From: Caldovatus aquaticus
GTDB taxonomy: Bacteria; Pseudomonadota; Alphaproteobacteria; Acetobacterales; Acetobacteraceae
Direction: 5' to 3'
Length of the DNA: 51,429 bases
Assembly (NCBI RefSeq): GCF_019458025.1
Contig: NZ_JAHZUY010000020.1
Span: 1 to 51,429 of the forward strand
In this document: positions 44,909-51,429 of the stretch, piece by piece
Numbering within the stretch: the first letter of the stretch is position 1
How the letters are laid out: each line of letters starts with the position of its first letter
The notes under the pieces: model-generated
What the model saw: only the letters and a program-made list of their open reading frames with translations
Databases searched by the model: none
Told to the model about the DNA's origin: nothing
Translations under genes and position numbers: made by a program

Positions 44909-46243
44909 ATGGCGCTTTCGCCCGACGACCGCTCCCGTCCCGACGCCGGCCCGGCGGCGGAGGAAACCTGCGACGTGCTGGTGATCGGCGGCGGGCCCGC
45001 GGGCTCGACCGCGGCGACGATCCTCGCCGAGCGCGGGCGCAAGGTGGTGCTGCTCGAGAAGGACCGCCATCCCCGCTTCCACATCGGCGAGTCGCTGCTG
45101 CCGCTCAACCTCCGCCTGTTCGACCGCCTCGGCGTGCGCGAGCGGGTGGCGGCGATCGGCGTCCACAAGCCCGGGGCGCGCTTCGTCTCCGACCGGCACG
45201 GCGGCAAGCATGTGGAGTTCGCCTTCGCCAACGGGCCCAATCCGGACTACACCTACGCCTACCAGGTCCGCCGCAGCGAGTTCGACGCGCTGCTGTTCCG
45301 GCGCGCGCGCGAGGCCGGCGCGCTGGCCGAGGAGGGGGTGCGGGTGCTGGACGTGGCCCTCGACGCGCGCGCCGGCCACCTGGTGGTGGCGCGCGACGCC
45401 GCGGGGCGCGAGCGGCGCTGGCGGGCGCGCTTCCTGGTGGACGCCTCCGGCCGCGACACCTTCCTCGCCACGCGGCTGCAGAGCAAGCGGCGCTACCCGC
45501 ACCACCACTCCGCCGCGCTCTACGGCCATTTCCGCGGCGTCGCGCCCTACGGCGACGCGCCGGAGGAGGACGGCAACATCACCATCCACCTCTTCGACGA
45601 GGGCTGGATCTGGATGATCCCGCTGCCCGAGGGGGTGATGAGCGTCGGCGTCGTCAGCACGCCGGAGTTCTTCAAGCGCCGCAGGGGGAGCTTCGAGGAC
45701 CACCTGCGGGCGACGCTCGCCGGCATCCCCTCGGTCGCGCGGCGCATGGCGCGGGCGGAGCTGATCTCGCCCGTCACCGCGACGGGGAACTACTCCTACC
45801 GCTCGCGGGTGATGCGCGGCGAGGGCTGGCTGATGGTGGGCGACGCCTACGCCTTCATCGATCCGGTCTTCTCCTCCGGCGTGCTGCTGGCGATGGCGAG
45901 CGCGGAGATGGGGGCGGAGGCGGCGGACGCCTGGCTCGACGACCCGGCGCGGGCGGCGCCGCTGCTGCGCGCCTTCGAGCGCAAGGTGGACCGGGCGATC
46001 CGCACCTTCGCCTGGCTGATCTTCCGCTTCCACACGCCGGTGATGCGCGACATGTTCATGGAGCCGCGCAACCGCTTCCGCATGCGCGAGGGGCTGATCG
46101 GCCTGCTCGCCGGCAACGTGCACGCCAACGCCAACCGGCAGCTCCCGGTGCTCGCCTTCAAGGCCAGCTACTATGCCCTGAGCCTGCTCTACCGCCTGGG
46201 ATACCGCTACCGGAGCGGCGGCCTGGTGCGCGAGGCGGGCTGA
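44909..46243 (+). CDS. FAD-dependent halogenase-like oxidoreductase
   Basis: This is a 444-residue flavoprotein. The FAD-binding loop is DVLVIGGGPAGSTAATILAERG (26-46); HIGESLLPLNL follows; and WIWMIPL near 233 fits the WxWxIP motif of flavin-dependent halogenases. The flavin-contact segment GEGWLMVGDAYAFIDPVFSSGVLLAM is near 306. VHKPGARF near residue 88 may hold the active lysine. Relatives include tryptophan-halogenase-like genes of aryl-polyene and other lipid-linked clusters, as well as geranylgeranyl-reductase-like oxidases, so halogenation is not certain. It is divergent from the GT2/lipoprotein pair, consistent with a joint role. Confidence 0.85.
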   Translation: MALSPDDRSRPDAGPAAEETCDVLVIGGGPAGSTAATILAERGRKVVLLEKDRHPRFHIGESLLPLNLRLFDRLGVRERVAAIGVHKPGARFVSDRHGGKHVEFAFANGPNPDYTYAYQVRRSEFDALLFRRAREAGALAEEGVRVLDVALDARAGHLVVARDAAGRERRWRARFLVDASGRDTFLATRLQSKRRYPHHHSAALYGHFRGVAPYGDAPEEDGNITIHLFDEGWIWMIPLPEGVMSVGVVSTPEFFKRRRGSFEDHLRATLAGIPSVARRMARAELISPVTATGNYSYRSRVMRGEGWLMVGDAYAFIDPVFSSGVLLAMASAEMGAEAADAWLDDPARAAPLLRAFERKVDRAIRTFAWLIFRFHTPVMRDMFMEPRNRFRMREGLIGLLAGNVHANANRQLPVLAFKASYYALSLLYRLGYRYRSGGLVREAG

Positions 46244-46247
46244 CGGC

Positions 46248-46336
46248 GCCGGGCTGGATTCGCCGTCGCGGGCGACTTATAAGAAGGCCATGGCTCCGCT
46301 TCGGACATTCGTCGGCACGCGAATTACCAGCCCGGC
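46248..46336. repeat. 89-base element bounded by a long inverted repeat
   Basis: CCGGGCTGGATTCGC (46249-46263) pairs with GCGAATTACCAGCCCGG (46319-46335), all bases except a two-base bulge (TA) matching, and one further G-C pair extends it. The enclosed 55 bases include GGCGACTTATAAGAAGGCC. The element starts five bases after the halogenase-like gene and could be a terminator, a small structured RNA, or a short inverted-repeat-bounded (MITE-like) insertion. No target duplication is obvious at the ends. Confidence 0.5.
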
Positions 46337-46422
46337 CGCCTAGGCGCCCGGCGCGGGGCGCCGCGCGGCGGCCGGGTCGCTGCCCCGCCGGTTCGTCCCT
46401 TCCGAAAGTCCGGAGCTTCCCG

Positions 46423-46713
46423 ATGTCGGTCCCGTCCGATCCCGCCGCGCCGGTCGCGGCCCGTTTCCTGGTCCTCGCCGACGCCTCGCCGGGCCTGCTC
46501 TCCCGGCTGCTGCAGCCCTTCGCGAAGCGCGACCTCACGCCCGATGCGATGCGCGCGGCGCGGCAGGGGGAGGTGATGCGCGCCGAGATCGCGCTGCACG
46601 CGGTCGCGGCGGGCTACGTGCCCCTGATCGCGGGCAATCTCGGCCAGGTGGTCGGGGTGCGCGGGGTGCAGACGCTGCTCTCCGAGGCGGAGGAGGACCG
46701 CCTGGCGGCCTGA
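46423..46713 (+). CDS. Small ACT-domain-like protein
   Basis: This is a 96-residue protein with one ACT-like unit: VAARFLVLADASPGLLSRLLQPFAKRDLTPDAMRAARQGEVMRAEIALHAV followed by PLIAGNLGQVVGVRGVQTLL. The pattern of strand, glycine turn, helix, strand, strand, helix, strand resembles the IlvN ACT domain in miniature. It may bind an amino acid or regulate a partner; nothing in the neighbourhood points to which. A CGGAGC ribosome site lies before the ATG. The 179 bases upstream hold an inverted-repeat element and GC-rich stems. Confidence 0.68.
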   Translation: MSVPSDPAAPVAARFLVLADASPGLLSRLLQPFAKRDLTPDAMRAARQGEVMRAEIALHAVAAGYVPLIAGNLGQVVGVRGVQTLLSEAEEDRLAA

Positions 46714-46738
46714 GCCGCGCCGTCCGCCCCGCCGTGCC

Positions 46739-47344
46739 TCACCGCCCGGCGGCCGAGGGGGCGTAGCCGGGGTGGCCGTTGATGGCGGCGATCAGCTCGC
46801 GCACCTGGTCGCGCCGCACGCGCTGGCGCAGGGTCGTGTGCAGGGCGAGGCGCGCGACGACGGCGTTGGCGGCGCCGTGGATCGCCGCTGCCGCCGGCGC
46901 CCGCACCGTGCGGGCGAGGCCGCCGGCGCGGAACCACACCGTCTCGCCGAGATAGGCCGCCGCCTCGTCGAGTTCGCTGGGCGGCCGCTCGCCGGCGAGG
47001 TCGAAGGCGGCGTGCACGGCTTCGTGCACGCTCTGCGAGCGCCAGTTGTCGTCCGGCTCGAACTCGGAGGAGGCGAGGGTGAAGCGCCGGTTGGCGCCGA
47101 GCGTGTAGGCGGCGGCGAAATTCGGGCCGGTGCCGGCGACCTCGACGCCGATCCGCCCCTCGCCGACCGCGCTGGCGACGCCGCGCAGCCGCTCGGCGGT
47201 GACGGCGAAGCCTTCGAGCGAGAAGTCGATGGCCGCGATGCGGCGCCGCGGATACGCCTCCTCCGGGTCCAGCGTCTGCATGATGCGCCAGCGCAGGATC
47301 ATGCGCGGCACGTTGGGGGAGATGCAAACCCAGGGGAGCGCCAT
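46739..47344 (-). CDS. Uncharacterised protein with HExxH zinc-protease-like motif
   Basis: This is a 201-residue protein whose centre reads WRSQSVHEAVHAAFDLAGERPPSELDEAAAYLGETVW. H107, E108 and H111 make the HExxH zinc motif, and E127 in DEAAAYLGE lies where gluzincin-type proteins have their third ligand. The N-terminus MALPWVCISPNVPRMILRWRIM has no clear signal peptide, and YAPSAAGR ends the protein. A zincin or peptidase-like function is a hypothesis from this motif; the rest of the sequence is not one I recognise. It is divergent from cydA, with 242 bases in between, containing GTTTTT at 47485-47490 and a GTGC...GCAC dyad. Confidence 0.62.
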   Translation of the reverse strand: MALPWVCISPNVPRMILRWRIMQTLDPEEAYPRRRIAAIDFSLEGFAVTAERLRGVASAVGEGRIGVEVAGTGPNFAAAYTLGANRRFTLASSEFEPDDNWRSQSVHEAVHAAFDLAGERPPSELDEAAAYLGETVWFRAGGLARTVRAPAAAAIHGAANAVVARLALHTTLRQRVRRDQVRELIAAINGHPGYAPSAAGR

Positions 47345-47586
47345 GGCCGGGCCTCCTGCGCGCCGCGCCGGCGACGCGGCCGCGCGGCGGAGAGGGTAGC
47401 GGCCCCGCCCCCGGCGCCGCCAGGCACGAGCGCGCGCGGCCGTGCCGGCCGGGCACGGGCGGGAGTGCGCCCGCCTCCTCCCGCGTTTTTGTGCGATGCA
47501 GCACGCGCGGTGGGGGCGCCGCCCTTCCGATTCCCCGCCTGCCGCCCCAGATCGGGAGGGCACGCCGACCGCCCGCGGGATGCCCC

Positions 47587-49029
47587 ATGCCACCGGACAC
47601 GCTCCTCGAGGCCCTGCCGAGCGCGCTCGACCTGGCGCGCTTCCAGTTCGCCTTCACCGTCGTCTGGCACTTCCTGTTCCCCGCCTTCACCATCGGCCTC
47701 GCGAGCTATCTCGCCGTGCTCGAGGGCTTGTGGCTGTGGACCGGGCGCGAGCTGTATCTCGACCTCTGGCGCTACTGGGTGAAGGTGTTCGCCGTCGCCT
47801 TCGCGATGGGCGTGGTCTCGGGCATCGTCCTGTCCTACCAGTTCGGCACCAACTGGTCGGTGTTCGCCGACCGCACCGGGCCTCTGCTCGGGCCGCTGCT
47901 CGGCTACGAGGTGCTGACCGCCTTCTTCCTCGAGGCCGGGTTCCTCGGCGTGATGCTGTTCGGGCTGAACCGGGTGGGGCGGGGGCTCCACTTCCTCGCC
48001 ACCTGCCTGGTCGCGGTCGGGACGCTGATCTCCGCCTTCTGGATCCTCTCCGCCAATTCCTGGATGCAGACCCCGGCCGGCCATGCGCTGGGGCCGGACG
48101 GACGGTTCGTGCCGGAGGACTGGTGGGCGGTGATCTTCAACCCCTCGTTCCCCTACCGCTTCCTGCACACCGTCACCGCCGCCTACCTGACGACGGCGCT
48201 GATCGTCGGCGCCGCCGGCGCCTTCCACCTGCTGAAGGACGCCGCCAACGTCCGCGCCCGGGTGATGTTCTCGATGGCGATGTGGATGGCGCTGTTCGTC
48301 GCCCCGGCGCAGCTCGTGATCGGCGACCTGCACGGGCTCAACACGCTCGCGCACCAGCCGCAGAAGGTCGCGGCCATGGAGGGGCACTGGGAGACGCGGC
48401 GGCGGGCGCCGCTGGTCCTGTTCGCCCTGCCCGACCAGGAGCGCGAGACGAACCGGCTCGAGCTCGGCATCCCCGGCCTCGGCAGCCTGATCCTCGGCCA
48501 CAGCGTCGAGGCCGAGATCCGCGGCCTGAAGGCCTTCCCGCGCGAGGAGCGGCCGACCAACGTGCCGCTCGTCTTCTGGTCCTTCCGCGTGATGGTCGGG
48601 CTCGGGCTGCTGATGATCGCGCTCGGCCTCGCCTCGGCCTGGCTGCGCTGGCGCGGGCGGCTCTACACCACGCCCTGGTTCCTGCGCTGGGCGGTGGCGA
48701 TGGGGGCGTCGGGGCTGATCGCCGTGACCGCCGGCTGGATCGTCACCGAGGCCGGGCGCCAGCCCTACACGGTCTATGGCCTGCTGCGCACCGCCGACAG
48801 CGTCTCGCCGGTCGCGGCGCCGGCGGTCGCGGCCTCGCTCGCGCTGTTCGTGGCGGTCTATCTGCTGGTCTTCGGCGCCGGGATCTGGGTGATCCTGCGG
48901 CTGATGTCGCGGCCGCCGCTGCCGCATGAGCCCGCGGTGCCGGTCGGCGAGCCGATCCGCACCGCCGGCATCACGCCGGCGCCGGCGGTGGAGGCGGGCC
49001 GCGCCGCGCTGCGGCCCGCCGGGCCGTAG
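47587..49029 (+). CDS. cydA: Cytochrome bd-type quinol oxidase subunit I (cyanide-insensitive CioA type)
   Basis: This is a 480-residue haem-containing subunit of a bd-type terminal oxidase that oxidises quinol and reduces oxygen in the inner membrane. LARFQFAFTVVWHFLFPAFTIGLASYLAVLE includes the haem histidine near the start; GYEVLTAFFLEAGFLGVMLFG, ANSWMQTPAGH, IFNPSFPYRFLHTVTAAYL and GWIVTEAGRQPYTVYGLLRT follow. The quinol loop is short and the C-terminus matches the cyanide-insensitive CIO branch rather than E. coli CydA. The ATG at 47587 gives the standard N-terminus. CydB is 26 bases downstream. Confidence 0.95.
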   Translation: MPPDTLLEALPSALDLARFQFAFTVVWHFLFPAFTIGLASYLAVLEGLWLWTGRELYLDLWRYWVKVFAVAFAMGVVSGIVLSYQFGTNWSVFADRTGPLLGPLLGYEVLTAFFLEAGFLGVMLFGLNRVGRGLHFLATCLVAVGTLISAFWILSANSWMQTPAGHALGPDGRFVPEDWWAVIFNPSFPYRFLHTVTAAYLTTALIVGAAGAFHLLKDAANVRARVMFSMAMWMALFVAPAQLVIGDLHGLNTLAHQPQKVAAMEGHWETRRRAPLVLFALPDQERETNRLELGIPGLGSLILGHSVEAEIRGLKAFPREERPTNVPLVFWSFRVMVGLGLLMIALGLASAWLRWRGRLYTTPWFLRWAVAMGASGLIAVTAGWIVTEAGRQPYTVYGLLRTADSVSPVAAPAVAASLALFVAVYLLVFGAGIWVILRLMSRPPLPHEPAVPVGEPIRTAGITPAPAVEAGRAALRPAGP

Positions 49030-49055
49030 GGCGCCGCGGAGGGGGGAGAGGGGCC

Positions 49056-50123
49056 ATGCCCGCCTGGCTCGACCTGACGGTGGTCTGGGCGCTGCTGCTC
49101 GCCACGGCGGTGTTCCTCTACGTCGTGCTGGACGGCTTCGACCTCGGGGTCGGCATCCTGTTCGCCGGCATACGCGGCCGGGCCGAGCGCGACGTCGCGG
49201 TCAACTCGGTGGCGCCGGTGTGGGACGGCAACGAGACCTGGCTGATCCTGGGCGGCGTCGGGCTGATGCCGGTCTTCCCCGCCGCCTACGCGACGATCCT
49301 GCCGGCGCTCTACATGCCGCTGATCGTGATGCTGCTCGCGCTCGTCTTCCGCGGCGTGGCGTTCGAGATGCGCTTCAAGGCGGAGAGCGAGGAGGCGCGG
49401 CGGTGGTGGGACCGCGGCTTCTGGTGGGGCAGCACGGTCGCGGCCTTCTGCCAGGGCGTCGCGCTCGGCGCCTACGTGCAGGGGATCGCGGTGGAGGAGG
49501 GGGCCTATGCGGGCGGCTGGTGGGACTGGCTGACGCCCTTCTCCGTGCTGGTCGGCGTGGCGCTGGTGGCGGGCTACGGGCTGCTCGGGGCGTGCTGGCT
49601 GGTGCTCAAGACCGAGGGCGCGACGCAGGCGCACGCGCTGCGCCTCGCCTGGCCGCTGGCGGTGGCGACGGTCGGGTTCATCGCGCTGGTCAGCCTCGTC
49701 ATGCCGTTCCTGCAGCCCGCCTTCCGCGCGCGCTGGTTCGACTTCCCGGCGATCCTGCTGGCGGCGCCGGTGCCGCTGCTGGTCGCTGCCCTCGCCTGGG
49801 TGCTGCTCCGCAGCCTCGCCGCCGTGGCGCGCGCCGCGGCCGAGCGCCCGCCGGCGGCGCCGCGCCAGGTGATCTGGAGCGACGGCGTGCCGTTCCTCGC
49901 CGCGCTCGGCCTGTTCCTGCTGAGCTACATCGGGCTCGGCATCTCGCTCTGGCCGCTGATCGTGCCGCCGGAGATCACGATCTGGGAGGCGGCGGCGCCG
50001 CGCTCGACCCAGGTCTTCCTGCTGGTCGGGGCGGCGGTGCTGATCCCGATCGTCCTCGCCTACAACGCCTACGCCTACTGGCTGTTCCGCGGCAAGGTGC
50101 AGGAGGGGGCGGGCTATCACTGA
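49056..50123 (+). CDS. cydB: Cytochrome bd-type quinol oxidase subunit II
   Basis: This is a 355-residue subunit II of the bd oxidase with about eight or nine helices. LDLTVVWALLLATAVFLYVVLDGFDLGVGILF, WDGNETWLILGGVGLMPVFPAAYATILPALYMPLIVMLLALVFRGVAFEMRFK, and LSYIGLGISLWPLIVPPEITIWEAAAPRSTQVFLLVGAAVLIPIVLAYNAYAYWLFRGKV are diagnostic. A GGAGGGGGGAGAGG ribosome site precedes the start. The stop overlaps the ATG of a 37-residue DUF2474-type peptide gene. Confidence 0.96.
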   Translation: MPAWLDLTVVWALLLATAVFLYVVLDGFDLGVGILFAGIRGRAERDVAVNSVAPVWDGNETWLILGGVGLMPVFPAAYATILPALYMPLIVMLLALVFRGVAFEMRFKAESEEARRWWDRGFWWGSTVAAFCQGVALGAYVQGIAVEEGAYAGGWWDWLTPFSVLVGVALVAGYGLLGACWLVLKTEGATQAHALRLAWPLAVATVGFIALVSLVMPFLQPAFRARWFDFPAILLAAPVPLLVAALAWVLLRSLAAVARAAAERPPAAPRQVIWSDGVPFLAALGLFLLSYIGLGISLWPLIVPPEITIWEAAAPRSTQVFLLVGAAVLIPIVLAYNAYAYWLFRGKVQEGAGYH

Positions 50124-50236
50124 TGCGCGGCGCGGCGCGGCGGCTCTTCTGGTTCGTGCTGCTCTGGGCCGCGGGGGTGGCGGCGGCGGGCCTGGTCGCG
50201 CTGCTGCTGCGCGCGGCGCTGGGCGGGGGCCGCTGA
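50123..50236 (+). CDS. DUF2474-type small bd-oxidase-associated membrane peptide
   Basis: This is a 37-residue single-helix protein with the sequence pattern MRGAARRLFWFVLLWAAGVA followed by AGLVALLLRAALGGGR. The basic N-terminus (RR), the aromatic-rich helix start LFWFVLLW and length fit the DUF2474 family that follows cydAB operons in many proteobacteria, a counterpart of CydX/CydZ-like accessory peptides. Its ATG overlaps the cydB stop by one base (TGATG), so translation is coupled. It probably stabilises the oxidase; this is inferred from position and family pattern. Confidence 0.84.
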   Translation: MRGAARRLFWFVLLWAAGVAAAGLVALLLRAALGGGR

Positions 50237-50337
50237 GTCGCGGCGCGCGGCGCCGGACCGGAGGGGAAGGGCTGGCGCTGCGGGCGCGGGACCGGCAGGA
50301 TCGCGGCCCGCACCGCACGCCTTCGGGGGAGACGCCG

Positions 50338-51306
50338 ATGCCCGACACCGCTTCCGCCGCGCCGCGCTGGCAGCCGAGCGAGCGCTACCCGGACCCTGCC
50401 ATCGTCGCGCTCGATCCGTCCTTCCGGAAGTACCACCTGCCGCTCAGCGCGGTGGAGCGGCTCTTCCACGGCACGCGCTGGGGCGAGGGGCCGGTCTGGA
50501 TCGGCGACCTGCGCTGCCTGCTGTGGTCCGACATCCCCAACAACCGCGTGCTGAAGTGGGAGGAGGAGACCGGCGCGGTCAGCGTCTGGCGCCGCCCCTC
50601 CAACAACGCCAACGGCCACACCCGCGACCGCGAGGGGCGGATCGTCGCCTGCGAGCACCTCGGCCGCCGCGTCGTGCGCTTCGAGCACGACGGGGCGATC
50701 ACCGTGCTCGCCGACCGCTACCAGGGCCGGCGGCTGAACAGCCCGAACGACGTCGTGGTGAAGTCCGACGGCTCGGTCTGGTTCACCGACCCGCCCTTCG
50801 GCCTGCTCGGCTTCTACGAGGGCGAGAAGGCCGAGCCCGAGCTGCCGCACACCAACGTCTATCGCATCGACGGCCGGACGGGCGAGATCGCGCTGGTCGC
50901 CGACGACATCAACCACCCGAACGGGCTCGCCTTCTCGCCGGACGAGAGGATCCTCTACATCGTCGAGAGCCGGAGCGAGCCGCGCAACATCCTCGCCTAC
51001 GACGTCGGGCCGGACGGGCGGACCCTGCGCAACCGCCGGGTGTTCTACGCCTGCAGGCCGGGCGAGACGCCGGACGGCCTGCGGGTGGACGTGGACGGCA
51101 ACCTCTGGTGCGGCTGGGGGATGACGCCGGAAGACGACGGGGTGCGGGTGATCAGCCCGGCCGGGGTGGCGATCGGGCACATCCACCTGCCGGAGCGCTG
51201 CGCCAACGTCTGCTTCGGCGGGCGCCACCGCAACCGGCTGTTCATGGCGGCGGCGCAGTCGCTCTACGCGCTCTACGTGAACACGCAGGGGGTGCGGGGC
51301 GGCTAG
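50338..51306 (+). CDS. SMP-30/gluconolactonase family protein
   Basis: This is a 322-residue six-bladed beta-propeller lactonase. WGEGPVWIGDLRCLLWSDIPNNRVLKWEEETGAVSVWRRPS, NGHTRDREGRIVACEHLGRRVVRFEHDG, RRLNSPNDVVVKSDGSVWFTDPPFGL, NHPNGLAFSPDERILYIVES and TPDGLRVDVDGNLWCGWG are propeller blades with the metal ligands of the family (Glu in GEGP, Asn in SPNDV, Asp in TPDG). Hydrolysis of a sugar lactone or of another ester is expected; the substrate is not known. GGGGGAGACG lies before the ATG. Its TAG stop is at the boundary of an insertion sequence, yet the C-terminal YVNTQGVRGG has the usual family end. Confidence 0.94.
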   Translation: MPDTASAAPRWQPSERYPDPAIVALDPSFRKYHLPLSAVERLFHGTRWGEGPVWIGDLRCLLWSDIPNNRVLKWEEETGAVSVWRRPSNNANGHTRDREGRIVACEHLGRRVVRFEHDGAITVLADRYQGRRLNSPNDVVVKSDGSVWFTDPPFGLLGFYEGEKAEPELPHTNVYRIDGRTGEIALVADDINHPNGLAFSPDERILYIVESRSEPRNILAYDVGPDGRTLRNRRVFYACRPGETPDGLRVDVDGNLWCGWGMTPEDDGVRVISPAGVAIGHIHLPERCANVCFGGRHRNRLFMAAAQSLYALYVNTQGVRGG

Positions 51307-51429
51307 GGTCTGTTAGAGCTTGAATGCTATGCCCATGTTGTGGGGATGGCGGAGAAGAGCGGCGGCGTTCAGGTGTTCACGGATGCGGCCTGGGCGGAAT
51401 GGGAGCCGCTGATCGAGGCGACACGGCCG
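51307..51429 (+). mobile_element. Left end of an IS5-like insertion sequence (truncated by the window)
   Basis: Sequence from GGGTCTGTTAGAGC onward is unlike the preceding DNA: it drops in GC and leads into a transposase start after about 40 bases. GGGTCTGTTAGAGCTTGAATGC is the kind of terminal inverted repeat seen in the IS5 family; the flank CTAG could be part of the target. Only the left end is visible, so the other terminus and any target duplication cannot be checked here. The insertion point is exactly at the end of the lactonase gene. Confidence 0.55.
51346..51429 (+). CDS. IS5-family-like transposase, N-terminal fragment (3' partial)
   Basis: Only the first 28 codons fall in the window: MAEKSGGVQVFTDAAWAEWE and then PLIEATRP. 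The pattern F-T-D-x-x-W-x-x-x-E-P-L-I-E is the N-terminus of the DUF4096 (transposase N-terminal) domain of IS5-group transposases, which reads L-T-D-x-x-W-x-x-I-x-P-L-L-P in relatives. The rest, with the DDE catalytic residues, would lie to the right. An in-frame GTG at 51340 is an alternative start. Confidence 0.62.
   Translation, partial: MAEKSGGVQVFTDAAWAEWEPLIEATRP

Noticed and set aside
46403-46420. GAAAGTCCGGAGC resembles the P4 motif of RNase P RNA
   Set aside because: The other conserved RNase P regions are missing and the following bases are a protein-coding gene with its own ribosome site.

Overview
The window is a very GC-rich (about three quarters G+C by eye) chromosomal segment that looks alphaproteobacterial. 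The gene content and order (small TM protein-xerD-accA opposite aroK-aroB; serB-miaA-ilvB-ilvN-ilvC-leuA; miaB-phoH-ybeY-corC; an adenosylcobalamin-dependent reductase-type TSCPD domain; bigR-type sulfide genes) suggests Acetobacteraceae, in the Roseomonas neighbourhood. That placement is inferred from gene families, not from a search. Coding density is high, many genes overlap by 1 to 17 bases (ATGA, GTGA, TTGA, TGATG junctions), and no rRNA, tRNA or CRISPR was seen.

Layout. 1-4475: the end of a reductase-like gene, RidA, a MarR regulator with its own promoter and a coupled secreted protein, a FemAB-like acyltransferase and a pRiA4b ORF-3-like protein. 4480-10433: five overlapping genes (EamA transporter, nuclease-helicase with DUF2075, exported EEP hydrolase, MFS transporter, PPK2). 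10455-14119 (minus): small membrane protein, xerD, accA, DHA2 exporter. 14214-18121: fused aroK-aroB, a GT21-like glycosyltransferase and a methyltransferase. 18164-19653 (minus): DUF1326 and DUF2182. 20109-23294: ketopantoate-reductase-like gene, serB, miaA. 23382-29774: branched-chain amino acid block ilvB-ilvN-ilvC, a hydroxyacid dehydrogenase on the other strand, and leuA with a leucine-rich leader peptide. 29811-37908: dapB, a 747-base gap, plsC-type acyltransferase, miaB-phoH-ybeY-corC, and an LLM flavin oxidoreductase. 37952-41246: a divergent sulfide/persulfide module (TrxC, persulfide dioxygenase-like MBL / BigR-type ArsR, rhodanese, TauE) around one operator. 41417-46243: FMN alpha-hydroxyacid oxidase, SDR, lipoprotein, GT2 and a halogenase-like flavoprotein. 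46423-51306: ACT-like protein, HExxH protein, cyanide-insensitive bd oxidase with its DUF2474 peptide, and an SMP-30 lactonase. The last 125 bases begin an IS5-like insertion sequence.

The most interesting points are: the MarR unit, whose operator lies inside a near-consensus promoter that places +1 on the start codon; the DUF1326/DUF2182 cysteine- and methionine-rich pair; the PD-(D/E)XK plus DUF2075 protein in a coupled cassette; the leuA leader peptide with clustered CTT codons; a dispersed intergenic repeat present at two sites; and a stretch inside the AroB domain that reads as if it were out of frame.
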